Part shown: one piece after another, positions 36,251-47,300 of the stretch
How positions within the stretch are numbered: the first letter of the stretch is position 1
Layout of the letters: each line of letters starts with the position of its first letter
Source of the DNA: JBOFOR01 sp051659545
GTDB lineage: Bacteria > Bacillota > Clostridia > Peptostreptococcales > Peptostreptococcaceae
Direction of reading: 5' to 3'
Length of the DNA stretch: 50,041 bases
Assembly: GCF_051659545.1 (NCBI RefSeq)
Contig: NZ_JBOFOR010000036.1
Coordinates: forward strand, 1 to 50,041
Notes under the pieces: generated by a model
What the model was told of the DNA's origin: nothing
What the model saw: only the letters and a program-made list of their open reading frames with translations
The model's database searches: none
Translations under genes and position numbers: made by a program

Positions 36251-36439
36251 ATTTATCAGTCCTTTTTTATTTGTCTTGTTGTCTAAACTTGTAAATTTTT
36301 GATATATACCTTATTATTTCATAAATTTATCTTTGTGTAAATTATATATTATCGAAAAATTTAGATTAATTAAAAATGAAGTAGTATTTACATTGACAAT
36401 TTGGAAATAAATTCATATAATAATATTAAATTAAATATA

Positions 36440-36571
36440 ACCCCTTGAAGGGGAGTAGCTTTCACATGTTGCTAATCAATCGTCATTACGGATTATATCC
36501 CGGTTGATTAGCAAGTTAATAAACTTGTTTGCAAGACCTTCAAAGTAATTTAATGGAAATTACTTTGTGGT
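36440..36571 (+). ncRNA. yybP-ykoY (Mn2+) riboswitch with terminator
   Basis: The leader contains the conserved GGGGAGTAGC (36450-36459) and GCAAGACC (36531-36538) segments of yybP-ykoY RNAs, with CATTACGG and CCCGG around the central helix. The closing stem TTGAAGG (36445-36451) / CCTTCAA (36537-36543) overlaps a following terminator hairpin CAAAGTAATTT (36541-36551) / AAATTACTTTG (36557-36567), which is trailed by TTTTTTTT. The two structures exclude each other, so Mn2+ binding would relieve termination and turn on the gene at 36594. Confidence 0.85.
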
Positions 36572-36593
36572 TTTTTTTATTTAGGAGGTAATT

Positions 36594-37553
36594 ATGTCGT
36601 TTATAATGTTATTTGTAGGTTTCCTTTTCTTAATAAAAGGCGCTGATTTATTTGTAGAAGGATCTTCTTCTATTGCTAAAAAGTTTAATGTTCCAGCTAT
36701 GATTATTGGTCTTACAATTGTTGCTATGGGTACTTCTGCTCCAGAGGCTTCTGTCAGTATTACATCATCATTAATTGGTCAAAATGATATGAGTGTTGCT
36801 AACATTGTAGGTTCAAACTTTTTTAACATACTTATTGTTTTAGGTGTATCATCTTTAATTGCAACTCTTCCTGTGTCAGTTGGTACAATAAAAAAAGATA
36901 CACCATTCCTTATATTGACAAGTTTACTGATGTTAGTATTTGCTATTGACTTATCAATAACTAGAGTAGAAGGATTTTTGTTGTTATCTGGATTTACTTA
37001 TTTCATAGTAAGTACAATAAAAAATGCTAAAAAATCTACTGAAGAACTACCTCATTTAGATATGGAGGCTGCAATTGACTCTGATGTTATTGTAGTTAAA
37101 GACATATCAATGAGTAAAACTATTACTGTTAGTGTTATAGGTATCGTTGGTATTGTTTTCGGTGGAGACTTAGTTGTAAAATCAGCTAGTAGTATTGCTT
37201 CTTCACTTGGCATGAGCACTAACCTTATTGGATTAACTATTGTTGCAGTTGGTACTTCTTTACCTGAGTTTGTTACTTCTGTAATGGCTGTTAGAAAAGG
37301 TGAGAATGATATAGCAATCGGTAATGTTATAGGGTCTAACATATTTAATATATTATTTATTTTAGGTTTAGCATCTACTATAAGCCCTATTACAACAATG
37401 AGTATAGTAGCTATTATTGATATTATATTTATGATTTTTTCTACAGTATTACTTTATTTATTTATGAAAAAACAAAATTCAATAACTAAAGTTCATGGTA
37501 TAATTTTTATAGTTATATACTTTGCATATATGACTTATACGGTTATTAGATAA
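36594..37553 (+). CDS. CaCA-family cation/Na+ antiporter (YrbG-like), probably Mn2+ export
   Basis: The 319-residue inner-membrane protein has about 10 segments and the two inverted alpha repeats of the Ca2+/cation antiporter superfamily: VAMGTSAPEASVS near 43 with GSNFFNIL near 72, and VAVGTSLPEFVTS near 221 with GSNIFNIL near 248. Members exchange Ca2+ for Na+ or H+. Because the gene is controlled by a yybP-ykoY riboswitch, which senses Mn2+, the likely cargo here is Mn2+. It starts at ATG with a GGAGG site and is a single-gene unit. Confidence 0.88.
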   Translation: MSFIMLFVGFLFLIKGADLFVEGSSSIAKKFNVPAMIIGLTIVAMGTSAPEASVSITSSLIGQNDMSVANIVGSNFFNILIVLGVSSLIATLPVSVGTIKKDTPFLILTSLLMLVFAIDLSITRVEGFLLLSGFTYFIVSTIKNAKKSTEELPHLDMEAAIDSDVIVVKDISMSKTITVSVIGIVGIVFGGDLVVKSASSIASSLGMSTNLIGLTIVAVGTSLPEFVTSVMAVRKGENDIAIGNVIGSNIFNILFILGLASTISPITTMSIVAIIDIIFMIFSTVLLYLFMKKQNSITKVHGIIFIVIYFAYMTYTVIR

Positions 37554-37562
37554 GTAGTTTTA

Positions 37563-37605
37563 AAAAAGGTTGTCGCACTAAAAATTAGAGCGACAACCTT
37601 TTTCT
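37563..37605. terminator. Rho-independent terminator after the antiporter gene
   Basis: The perfect stem AAAAAGGTTGTCGC (37563-37576) / GCGACAACCTTTTT (37590-37603) has a T-run on the plus strand and A-rich flanks that let it also act from the other side. Confidence 0.85.
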
Positions 37606-37675
37606 AAGTTAATAATATTCAAATAAAATTCTTGAACTTCTCCTTTAAAATATTTATTTATAAATAATAAACGAT

Positions 37676-39415
37676 TTAAAGTAAGTTAATCAGCCCTTCT
37701 AACTCTTCAGATAAGATTTTTGCACGTTCAAAATCACTATCTATTAAAGCTAATGCTATTTTAGTTTCAACCATTTTTTTCTTTTGTTCAATTTCTAAAT
37801 AGTCTTTATCAAAATGACTAGCATAAATCATCTTTCTAAATTTTCTCATGTTCATTTTTCTAATTGTCTTATCTTCAATGATTAAAACATAATCCATACA
37901 GTTAACTATAAAATAGTAGTCATGAGAAATCATTAGAATCGCACCATTATAATCTTCTACGGCTTTTTCAAGTGCCATTTGTGAATAGGTATCTAAATGG
38001 CTTGTCGGTTCATCAAGAAGCAACATATTTGCCTTCTTAGAACAAACTTTAGCTAATTGAAGTATATTCTTTTCTCCACCAGATAAAGATTCTATCTTTT
38101 GTTCAATAATTTCTTCCTCAAAACCAAATTTTGAAATATACGATCTGATTTCTGTATAATTTTTAAATCCTGCATCGAAGAACTCTTCAAGTATTGTATT
38201 AGACTCATTTAGTATTTCGCCTTGAAGTTGAGATAAATAAGCCACTTCAATATCGTTATTTATTTCAATAGAATCATGATTATTTTTAAAGATTTCTCTC
38301 ATTAAAGTCGTTTTTCCCATACCGTTTGAACCGATAATAGCTACTTTATCATTAGATTTAATCTCAAAGTTAACATTTTCTAAAAGCATCTCATCAAAAG
38401 CAACACCGTAATCATTAACTTTTAAAGCTATGGTTTCTTCGATTTCATTATCAGTAGTTAAACGTATATCTGGTTGTTTAATCTCTACAAATGGTGCTTT
38501 AATTCTACGTTCTTCTAATCTTTCTTGGATTTTGACTCTAGCTTTTAGGGCTCTCCCATTGGAAGCTTCAGCATTATAAGTTGCTCTCTCTCTTAGTTTC
38601 CCTATTAATTTCTCATTTCTTTCGATTTCTTCATCATCAGCAATAGCCAGTTCTTGTAGCTCAATTTTAGTTTGAAGTAATGAGAAGTTGTAATCAATAT
38701 ATCTTCCATCAAATTCTTGAAGCTCCATGTTTTCAAGGTGTATAATTTTGTTAAAACAATGATTCAATAAATATCTATTGTGTGTAATAATTAGCATTGT
38801 TTTTTTGTGAGAGTTAATTAGATTTTTAAGAGCATTTAGGTTTTCAAAATCTAAAAACACATCTGGTTCATCCATAATCATTAAGTCTGGATTATTAAGC
38901 ATTTCCTTAATTACTTGGATAAGTTTGAATTCCCCACCACTAAGTTCAGATATCATTCTATCTTTATGCTTATTTAGGTTTGCAAGATTTAGTTTCTTAT
39001 TAATATTACTTTCGAAATCATCACCATCAATTGCATCAAATGCATCTAAAGCTTCTTGGTACTTTTCTAGTAAAGTCTCAATATCTGAAGATGTTTCCAT
39101 TTCAGTACAAATAGATGCGATTTTCTCTTGTAGCTTAATAAATTCTTCGCCTATATATTCGAAAACTGTAGTTTCGTTTGTTTTGTCTCGTTGTGAAAAC
39201 TGGCTTACATATCCAATTTTGAAATTTGTATTCATTTCTAATGTACCATCAAACATATATCTTTCTGGATCCATAATTATATCTATTAGTGTACTTTTCC
39301 CGCTACCACTTGCTCCTATAAAAGCACAATGTTGACCTTCTTCTAATGTAAATGAAATATTATTATATAGATCTTTTTTCGGAAATGAGTAAGACAAGTT
39401 ATCTACTTTTATCAT
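37676..39415 (-). CDS. cplR: ABC-F ribosomal protection protein (CplR-like)
   Basis: The product is about 579 residues: two ABC ATPase domains without membrane segments. Domain 1 has Walker A GASGSGKST, signature LSGGE and MIMDEPD; domain 2 has GSNGMGKTT, LSGGEKN and LLLDEPT, with a linker near 260-330. The opening MIKVDNLSYSFPKKDLY and the length suggest CplR, the clostridial factor that protects ribosomes from pleuromutilin, lincosamide and streptogramin A antibiotics; the exact spectrum cannot be read from sequence. The frame is open to 39436, but GAGAGG lies before ATG 39415, so I chose it. The upstream attenuator supports antibiotic-induced expression. Confidence 0.85.
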   Translation of the reverse strand: MIKVDNLSYSFPKKDLYNNISFTLEEGQHCAFIGASGSGKSTLIDIIMDPERYMFDGTLEMNTNFKIGYVSQFSQRDKTNETTVFEYIGEEFIKLQEKIASICTEMETSSDIETLLEKYQEALDAFDAIDGDDFESNINKKLNLANLNKHKDRMISELSGGEFKLIQVIKEMLNNPDLMIMDEPDVFLDFENLNALKNLINSHKKTMLIITHNRYLLNHCFNKIIHLENMELQEFDGRYIDYNFSLLQTKIELQELAIADDEEIERNEKLIGKLRERATYNAEASNGRALKARVKIQERLEERRIKAPFVEIKQPDIRLTTDNEIEETIALKVNDYGVAFDEMLLENVNFEIKSNDKVAIIGSNGMGKTTLMREIFKNNHDSIEINNDIEVAYLSQLQGEILNESNTILEEFFDAGFKNYTEIRSYISKFGFEEEIIEQKIESLSGGEKNILQLAKVCSKKANMLLLDEPTSHLDTYSQMALEKAVEDYNGAILMISHDYYFIVNCMDYVLIIEDKTIRKMNMRKFRKMIYASHFDKDYLEIEQKKKMVETKIALALIDSDFERAKILSEELEGLINLL

Positions 39416-39438
39416 ATTATTACCTCTCTTTGTCATTT

Positions 39439-39466
39439 AAAAAGAGCCTATAAAAATAAGCTCTTC
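39439..39466 (-). terminator. attenuator hairpin before cplR
   Basis: On the minus strand AAGAGC (39465-39460) pairs with GCTCTT (39447-39442), with two extra inner pairs, and is followed by a T5 run. It ends about 20 bases before the cplR start. A terminator this close between promoter and gene fits attenuation as known for ABC-F resistance genes. Confidence 0.7.
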
Positions 39467-39498
39467 AATATATAATCTTATAAGTATAATTTTTGCAA

Positions 39499-39522
39499 TT
39501 AATTATATAGTAGTAATGACAT
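39499..39522 (-). CDS. possible leader peptide MSLLLYN
   Basis: The seven-codon frame begins at ATG 39522 and ends at TAA, between the predicted start of transcription and the attenuator. A ribosome stalled here by an antibiotic could change folding downstream. The ribosome binding site is poor (AAAAAG directly before ATG), so this is tentative. Confidence 0.35.
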   Translation of the reverse strand: MSLLLYN

Positions 39523-39544
39523 TCTTTTTAGATTTACTGTTGAT

Positions 39545-39573
39545 ATAATAACACTTTTTACGACTAATTTCAA
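39545..39573 (-). promoter_or_regulatory. promoter of cplR
   Basis: A minus-strand TTGAAA (39573-39568) and TATTAT (39550-39545) are separated by exactly 17 bases, a near-consensus sigma-A promoter. Transcription would start near 39538, giving a leader of about 120 bases that holds the short frame and the attenuator. Confidence 0.65.
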
Positions 39574-39593
39574 TCATTTTATATTAAAACTTT

Positions 39594-39830
39594 TCGTGAC
39601 TACGAGCCAACTCTAATAGAGTATCCCTTCCGACAGATTTTACTACAGGTATAGACATAGCTATTTGTCAAAGTGTATTTGCTTGTTATAATGAAGGCAC
39701 TTGCGTATCTAGTTCTATATTGTTAAAAGATATAAGCGCCTATATCAGTTGAGATTCAGAAGTTACAATAAGTAGAAATGTAGAGTTTAAATATAAGTCT
39801 TCATACTTTTGAGTGCTATCAAATATATCA
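39594..39830 (+). pseudogene. possible coding remnant, frameshifted
   Basis: A plus-strand frame from about 39601 reads as a plausible protein (SNRVSLPTDFTTGIDIAICQ...) with four Cys-containing steps, then stops at about 39753. A second frame right after it reads SEVTISRNVEFKYKSS and stops. No start codon or ribosome site is seen. It may be the decayed 3' part of a lost gene; I do not recognise a family. Confidence 0.3.
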
Positions 39831-39852
39831 TTTTTCAAGCTTTTGCATACTA

Positions 39853-39886
39853 TATAATAGGATAATATGGTTTTAATCCTATTATA
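39853..39886 (+). promoter_or_regulatory. perfect 11-bp inverted repeat upstream of the LRR gene
   Basis: TATAATAGGAT (39853-39863) and ATCCTATTATA (39876-39886) are separated by 12 bases. The left arm contains TATAAT, so the repeat may be an operator overlapping the -10 site, or a 5' hairpin of the message. The GAGGAGG ribosome site follows 10 bases later. Confidence 0.5.
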
Positions 39887-39910
39887 CTATTATATGAGGA
39901 GGTTTTAACT

Positions 39911-41257
39911 ATTACTGCTTTATCAGCTTCATTAAAAAACCTTAAAAGATTCTTTATAAGACCAAAAGAAACACTCTATGCAGTTAATGATATAAATAAT
40001 AATGAATTTAAGCTTTTAGCTAACGAAAATATTGAATCTCCAACTGCTTACTGTAAACTTTTATTCAAGGTTGATAAAAAAATACTAGATTTGCCACCAG
40101 CCAAATCTAAAGATTTGATACTTAATCTTAGTAATATTTACATTGATGATTTTCATTTGTCTATATCAGAAGAAAAGAAGTTTATACCTATTGATAATCC
40201 ATGCGATTCAGCTCTTCCTAAGGTAACTGTAGAATATTTAGGTAATAAAAAGTATGTTTGTGCTATAGTCTATTTTAATGCTTCCCTATTGAATGATTTT
40301 AATTTACAAGATGAAAATTCATCAATCGAAGTATATGATTTTGCACAAAGTAACTTTGTCATACAATCTTTTGAATACTGTTCAAGTAATGTCCCTAATC
40401 CAACTATATACGATTTCTTAACTCATATTAAATCTACAACTACCTTAGTACCTTCTACAGAGTTAGGAGATAACTTTAATTATTATTTATACTCTATTAA
40501 TTTGGTAGGAAAAATATATTTAGCTCCTTTAGTTGAGATAACTCAAGATACTTACACATTAGCACAGTTAAATCAATTTTTAGGAAAAGCTTCTACGAAT
40601 ACTCAATTTTCTCGTGGTGAACTAGCTTCTATAAATAAGCTTGAATATATAAATATTCCTCATCTTAATTTGTATTTAGATAATTTTAAGTATTTTCTTA
40701 ACTTAACTGATTTAATAATTCAAAATTGTGACTATAATAACCTTCCTGATGAAATTTGCAGTCTATCTAATTTGGAAAGTCTTAATTTATCACAAAATTT
40801 TATTCAAGGAGACCTTGATAATATTGTTAAATTGAATAAATTAAAAGTATTAAATTTATCTTTTAATCACCTTGAAGTTATTCCTTATAACCTGGCTAAT
40901 CTAAATAGTCTAGAAATATTATATTTAAATAATAACGATATTTATGACTTATCTTTATTTAAGAATACAAATGTAGAAGTCTATGCCAATGAGCAACTTA
41001 TTTCTAGAACTGCTACTAATATAGGTACTCCACCTTCTAAAAGGTATGAATTAAATATAGAGTTTTTACGTGATATAGACGATACAATACCTCCAATAAC
41101 CTCTATATCTAATGGTGGAAATATTGAAATAATTAATGGTGAACATTATATTGTGTGGATTAATCCATTCAAACCTATATATTTTGATGTTTATTTCTCT
41201 AGTTCTTCCAGTTCTCACATTTTCAATGGATGGATACATGTTCAGGCTATAGGTTAG
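39911..41257 (+). CDS. leucine-rich repeat protein, apparent ATT start
   Basis: The protein is about 448 residues. The central-to-C-terminal part (about 225-330) has leucine-rich repeats (LTDLIIQNCDYNNLPDEI, LESLNLSQNFI, LKVLNLSFNHLEVIP, LEILYLNNNDI). The N-terminal 220 residues are unknown and a short beta-rich tail follows. The frame extends well upstream of the first common start (TTG 40091, no ribosome site) with clear coding character (ASLKNLKRFFIRPKETLY). A perfect GAGGAGG at 39896-39902 lies 8 bases before ATT 39911, and no ATG, GTG or TTG exists in frame between, so ATT is the best start. There is no signal peptide. It converges on the giant gene. Confidence 0.65.
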   Translation: MTALSASLKNLKRFFIRPKETLYAVNDINNNEFKLLANENIESPTAYCKLLFKVDKKILDLPPAKSKDLILNLSNIYIDDFHLSISEEKKFIPIDNPCDSALPKVTVEYLGNKKYVCAIVYFNASLLNDFNLQDENSSIEVYDFAQSNFVIQSFEYCSSNVPNPTIYDFLTHIKSTTTLVPSTELGDNFNYYLYSINLVGKIYLAPLVEITQDTYTLAQLNQFLGKASTNTQFSRGELASINKLEYINIPHLNLYLDNFKYFLNLTDLIIQNCDYNNLPDEICSLSNLESLNLSQNFIQGDLDNIVKLNKLKVLNLSFNHLEVIPYNLANLNSLEILYLNNNDIYDLSLFKNTNVEVYANEQLISRTATNIGTPPSKRYELNIEFLRDIDDTIPPITSISNGGNIEIINGEHYIVWINPFKPIYFDVYFSSSSSSHIFNGWIHVQAIG

Positions 41258-41272
41258 GGTATTTATTATTAA

Positions 41273-41338
41273 AAAAAGCATCTTTAATTCTATTATGAAC
41301 AAATCTTTAGTCATAATTAGCTATTAAAGATGCTTTTT
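41273..41338. terminator. bidirectional terminator between the LRR gene and the giant gene
   Basis: AAAAAGCATCTTTAAT (41273-41288) pairs perfectly with ATTAAAGATGCTTTTT (41323-41338). The loop holds a second small repeat, TTATGA / TCATAA. T-runs on both strands make it usable by both convergent genes. Confidence 0.8.
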
Positions 41339-41383
41339 AACCTTCTAAGCTACAAGTAACTTAACAGTCATGGCTTCTTATTA

Positions 41384-44300
41384 TTAATTATTATTTTCTA
41401 CTGTAAATTCATATTCAATAGTCTCAAATCTTTCTTGGAACTGCCATCCATTTATCGTATAAATTTCTTCTTCTAAAGTAACATATATAATATATTTGCC
41501 TATACTATTTACATACACTTTTCCATAGTAATCATTACTTAATGTGTAATTATTATTTAATTGGGACTCATTACTTAGTTTAGATATTTTATTATCATAG
41601 GCCTTACATAAATACATATCAGTCTTGTACTCATAGCACTCATATACTCCTATCTTATCTTCTTTTATGACTTTATAGTTATAAGGCAACCATCTAGTAT
41701 CACCTATTATAGGGTCCTCATTGTCCATTCCGGCTCCTATGACTTTAATATCTACTCTTATTTTAGATGGCACTTGGTCAAAGTCATAGCTTACTATAAG
41801 TTTTGTTTCATTTACATCTGGGTCTACTTTTATTTCATCATTATAATATTCTACTGTAATAGTTTTTCCTTCTGTATCAAAGAAAATTGTTTTGCTCAAG
41901 TTTTCTTCTTCATTTGCCAATAGGTTATTATTAGCATTACTTCCAAAAGTATTTAAATTATCATCCATATCAAATACTTTACTTATAATTAAATTATTAT
42001 TTTCATCTAATAACTTAGCTAATAATCTTCCATAGATTTTATTTAAGGAATTGTTTCTTATAGTTATATATCCTACTGATTGATTTAGTGCTATTTCATG
42101 ATCTACTGATATGCTAATATTTTCGTTATATTTCTTTAATAAGCTTCCAAAATTATAATGCATATAATTGTTATTCATGTTTATCTCTGGAAGTGTATAA
42201 GTTTTATTATTTGCAGTTTCATATATTTGAACATTTATATATATTCCTACTCCATTTGAAGGTATTTCTACTCCTTCTCCTAGATATTCTTTAATATTAA
42301 AATCAAGTATGGTTGTATAGTAACCTCCATCTATTGCTTGTAAATCTTGTAGATTATTTATAGTTAATTCCTGTACAGGAGTTTCATGTTCTTCATAATA
42401 TGCTTTTAGAATTACACCTCTATTAGCTTTTGCTAATTTACAGTCAGTTTCATTGTATAAAGTAACTCTAACTTTACGTGTTCCATTAGCTTCACTTATA
42501 TTTTCTACCTTAGAAATACCTACATCAGGATAATCTAAATATAAGGTTGTATTTTCAGTTATAATCTCATCAAATACAGTTTTTGCAGTTATAACTACTG
42601 GTGCGTTATTTATTTCCTCTCCTATTTCATATACAATTGGAATTTCAATACTATAATTAGGCTCTAAGTTTAAGTTTTCAAAGTTATATAATTGGTTATC
42701 AATTTCTATTTGTATATTATTAATAGTATCTAATCCACTATTTTTTAGCTTAAATAAAACAGTTACTTCCATATTTGCTTTTACTGTAGCATAATCAACA
42801 TACATAGATTCTACAGTTATTGAATTTCTTAGATTCGAGCTTAGTGTATATAAATTCGATATATAATCACTTACATAAACTGGTATCTCTTCGGATTGTG
42901 GATTTTCTTTATACATTACTACTTTGTAAGTTGAAGGGTCGTTTAGGTCAATTTTTTCATACTCTGTTCCTAGCAATACTGTATTTATTATTAAGTTATC
43001 AATATTATCCATATAACAATCAAAGTTCTCTATTAGTGTTCTATCCTGCATTACATAAATATTAATAGGTGCTGATAAGGTTATATTATAGTTTGTATCT
43101 TCTATAAATTTTATTACCTTAATTATATCTTTATCAACATTATGAATTGCTGATTCATCTATACTTAGATAAGCTTCTGTCCACATTAAGGCTAAGTTTT
43201 CTATTTGATTGTCTTTTTTATCAACTTTTACAAATTCATACTTTCCACTTAGTTCTATATTACTTGGTCCTACTTTTTCACTTACTGCTTCTAAATAATT
43301 TACATCTATTGTACCTTCCTCATCAATAAAGGCAAGCCTTATATCACTTAAGCCACTTTCCTCATCAACCTTTAAGGTATGATAGGCAATTACAAATTTT
43401 TCTTCTCCTGATTTTAAAGTTACTGTTGCAATCTTTGGATTTTCATTTAAATATTCATCGTTTGTCAGTCTTACAGATTTGATAACCTGATTGTTAGTAT
43501 TAATTATTGAGTAGAATATTTCATACTCACTTTCTTTATTAGCTTTACTTAAGTCCACTACGTAAACAACACAACAAGTTCCATTTTTTAACATTGCTAC
43601 ATCTAGACCTTTTACAGTTCCATTAGAGCCATTATATAAATTATAGCTTTCATTTATTTGTAAATTATTTTTATTTACTCTTATAAAATCAATGTTATCT
43701 TTTACACCAAACTCTAAAACATTTCCATCATTATTAGAATAAACATTACGCCAAGCTAAAAGTACAGAATCTCCATTTGTGGCTACAACTGGTGATAAAT
43801 CTGGTGTAGTGTCTTTAGTTACCCTAATAGTATTCCAAGAGTTGTTTTGCCATATACTTAGCATAACTTCTGTTGAGTTTAGCATAGAAAGCTCTTCATA
43901 TTGAGATAAAGTAGTACCTGGAGTGAAGGTTTCACTTTCTATTAGTCTTACCCATGTTAGCACTGCAAAATCTTTATTTCCATCTATTTTAGGATTACAA
44001 TCTCCATAACCATTAAAAGGTGTTTGGTCCTCATTAATTGAAGGTGGTATTACTATTCCTTGTTCATAATTACCTTGATTATTTCTTATAGAATAGCAAA
44101 GCCTTGTATCACTAATATTACTGCTTCCTTCATCACTTAAATAAATTAGTATTGACCCATCATTAGATAGCTTAGGTTGTGAATTTGGATATGCATTTTG
44201 TTGTAGTATTATTAGGCTGTTGTCATTTAGTATGGAGATATCCTTTGATAGTCCCCAATATCTTTCATATTTATCAAGGTAGTTTCTATGCTCAATTGTA

Positions 44301-47300
44301 GCTATTGAACTTACTACTCTAAATTCCTCATTACTGTTTTCACTATAAAAATCATTGTAACTAGCTATAGAGCTATTTTTCTTCCAGTAGTCATTTATTT
44401 CATCGTATTTAGTATTAAACTTAAACTCTTTGCTAGCAGATACTGAAGCTAGAACAGTTTGATAAGATATAAATAAAAACTTCACTTCAAATTCTATACC
44501 AATAGTTCCTTTTATCTCTAAATAAATCCCATTTAGTTCTCTTGATTGATAATCGCTTAAATAATTTCTTGATAAAAATACTGTTTCAAAATTTGCTTCT
44601 ATTTGACCAAAGATACCTATCCTTAAAGCTATAACAGAAAAATCAAATCCAATTCCTGCAAAAGCTCTAATATAGATATTTGCATTTATTCTAGTTATAT
44701 AATCGTTAGCCTTTTTTGATGGATAGTTAGTTGCCCATGGATATCCTGGTAGCTGGCTACGTCTAACTGCCACATTAAAGTTAGCACCTATTCCTCCACC
44801 AGCTTTAATATATGCAGTAACAGGTACTGGACCTACCATAGTGTTATAAGTCCATTTATACTCCATACTTGCATTAGCACTAAAGCCACCACCTAAGATA
44901 CAAAAGCCCCACTTGGTTATATCATAGTCAAACTCAACTTCTGCTAAGAAGAATCCTCCTAGTCCCCAGGAGTAGTCAGTGTTGGAAAAGCCCTTCTTAC
45001 CACTATTTAATATATTATTTAAGGTATCTGCTTGTTCTTTTTCATAAGTTCCATTTCCCATAGATAATAAATCACTTATGCCTGGCATTAATCCTAACCC
45101 ACGACTATCTAACTCATCTAGTAGTACAATACTTAAATTGTCTGGTATATTTAATCCCACATCTGTATTTCCTGCCCATATAAATATTCTAAATATAGAA
45201 GGGTCTTGTGTTGAAGTTATTGCCATTTTGAAATACTGCCCTTGCATTCCTATGGCTGAAATCATTTTTATACCTATATTTATTAATTTATCTCCTATAT
45301 CTTGTGGCTGACCACTAATGAATGCTGATTCTTTTAATTTATCAAGTTGTGATGTAACTGCCTCCGATTCCTCTACTGGTTGTATTCCACACATATTTAT
45401 TATTTGTGTTGGATTAGGTATAGATTTTATTACTACATTGCTATTATACAAGTTAAATTCAATAGTTGTTTTTTCTAAATCACCTATCCATATCTTATCT
45501 TTTGATAAATCAATTGTACTTTTTACAATTGCTGATTTTGAAAATGGATATTTTACTATACTACTATTTTGAACTATTTGACCTTTACCTTGTTTATCCC
45601 TACATTTTAGGCTGTACTTATTATTGGTATCTAGTGGTATACCCCATAGCATTATATTAGTATTTAAGTTAACTTTTGGTTTAACATCACTTGGACCAAT
45701 TTTAGAAATGTTATCAGTTACTATTACTGATTTTTTGTCCTCCTCTAGGTATGAGATACTTTGATTTAAAATAAAAGGAGTGTTTCTTTTGTTATCTTTT
45801 ATCCTTACTAGGTTAACTACTCCATTTCCAAATTTAACTATATCATCATTATTTTCATTACCATCTATATAAATAATAGTTGGGTAGTAATTTTCATCTA
45901 ATGGATAAATTTCTAATATAAATTTAAGCTTATCCATTGGGATTAATTCCTCAAATTGCACTTCTCCTAATTCCCTTGACCAAAATTGTGTTGAATCCAT
46001 GTTAATTTTTATATGACCACTATTACTTGCTATTATCTCTGCTCCTACTTTGCCTGTATTCCCTTCAATAAGTGCATCTTGGCAGTATCCGTCATTTTTA
46101 TATACTCCACCATGAACTTTTATTTTTTTGGTATAAGGTGTGCCATCATCATTTTTTAGATATATATCAATAACTGCCACTTTACGCAGGCTAAGCATGT
46201 TTATAGGATAGAGCATGTTTTTTGTTATATCTTTTTCTCCAGATAAGGTATTTATCTTTAATATAGTTCCAAGATAAGTCTCATTATTATATTCACTTTT
46301 TACGTATACGCTCGAGTTAATTCTATTGGGTTCGTAAAGAGCTAACATTCCTTCATTATTACTAGTTACACTTCTTTTGTTATTTTGGGAATCTGTATAA
46401 TTAATAGTAGTTTTAGTTTTTGGATAGAATTTGAATAAATAGAATTTATCTTTTAGGGTTGATATATTAATGGTTACTTTATCAGTTATATTAGTTTGAG
46501 CATGGGTTGCACTTAAGGTAACTTGCCCATCTTTTAATCCCGCTAGTAAGAATTGTTGACTTGGTGTGAAATATTCATATATAGTTTTTTGTATATCTTG
46601 ATAGTTATTACCAGTAAGGTAGTTAATAGTTAATTTATCATGGTCGGAAGTTTTCCAGCTTATAAAGTCTTCATACTCCTTGAAGGTAGAGGCTTTTATA
46701 GAGGCCTTAGCTTTTAGATTTAATGCTTTTCTTAGGTTTTCTATTTCTGTAGAAGTTAAGGTATTTAGATTCAAAGTGCTAAGATAGTCATAGTTATTCA
46801 TGTTATAGGTTGGTGTATCTGTATTATTTATTAGTATCTTTAGACTGTTGGCTGAGTAAACATTAAATATTTTTGAATCGAAGCTAGTTTCATTATATTG
46901 AACATTTTTTCCTTTTATAGAAATCGTATACACATCTTTTGGTATATTAAGAGGTACGTTTGTAAGTTCTAAATCATAAGTTCCTGTATAAGTTCCTTTA
47001 CTCTGTTTTATCATGTTTTCTAAAATTTTTATGCTTTCTTGTAAAACCTTCCCATTTTTATCTATTTGGAATAAGACCTCAGCCCCATTTACTTCATCAA
47101 TATTTTCTATTTTCCAATTTATGTTTACAATGGTATTATTGTTTTGTGAGTCGCTATTATCTATATAAGTTGTTTTATCTCCACAGTCTAAGCTTAATTT
47201 TATTGGCTTAGCTCTTACGTAAATATATGCAATAGCATACAAGTCTTTATTATTTTCATAAGGGTCTTTTGATTTTATAAGAACTGTGTATCCAGGTGTA

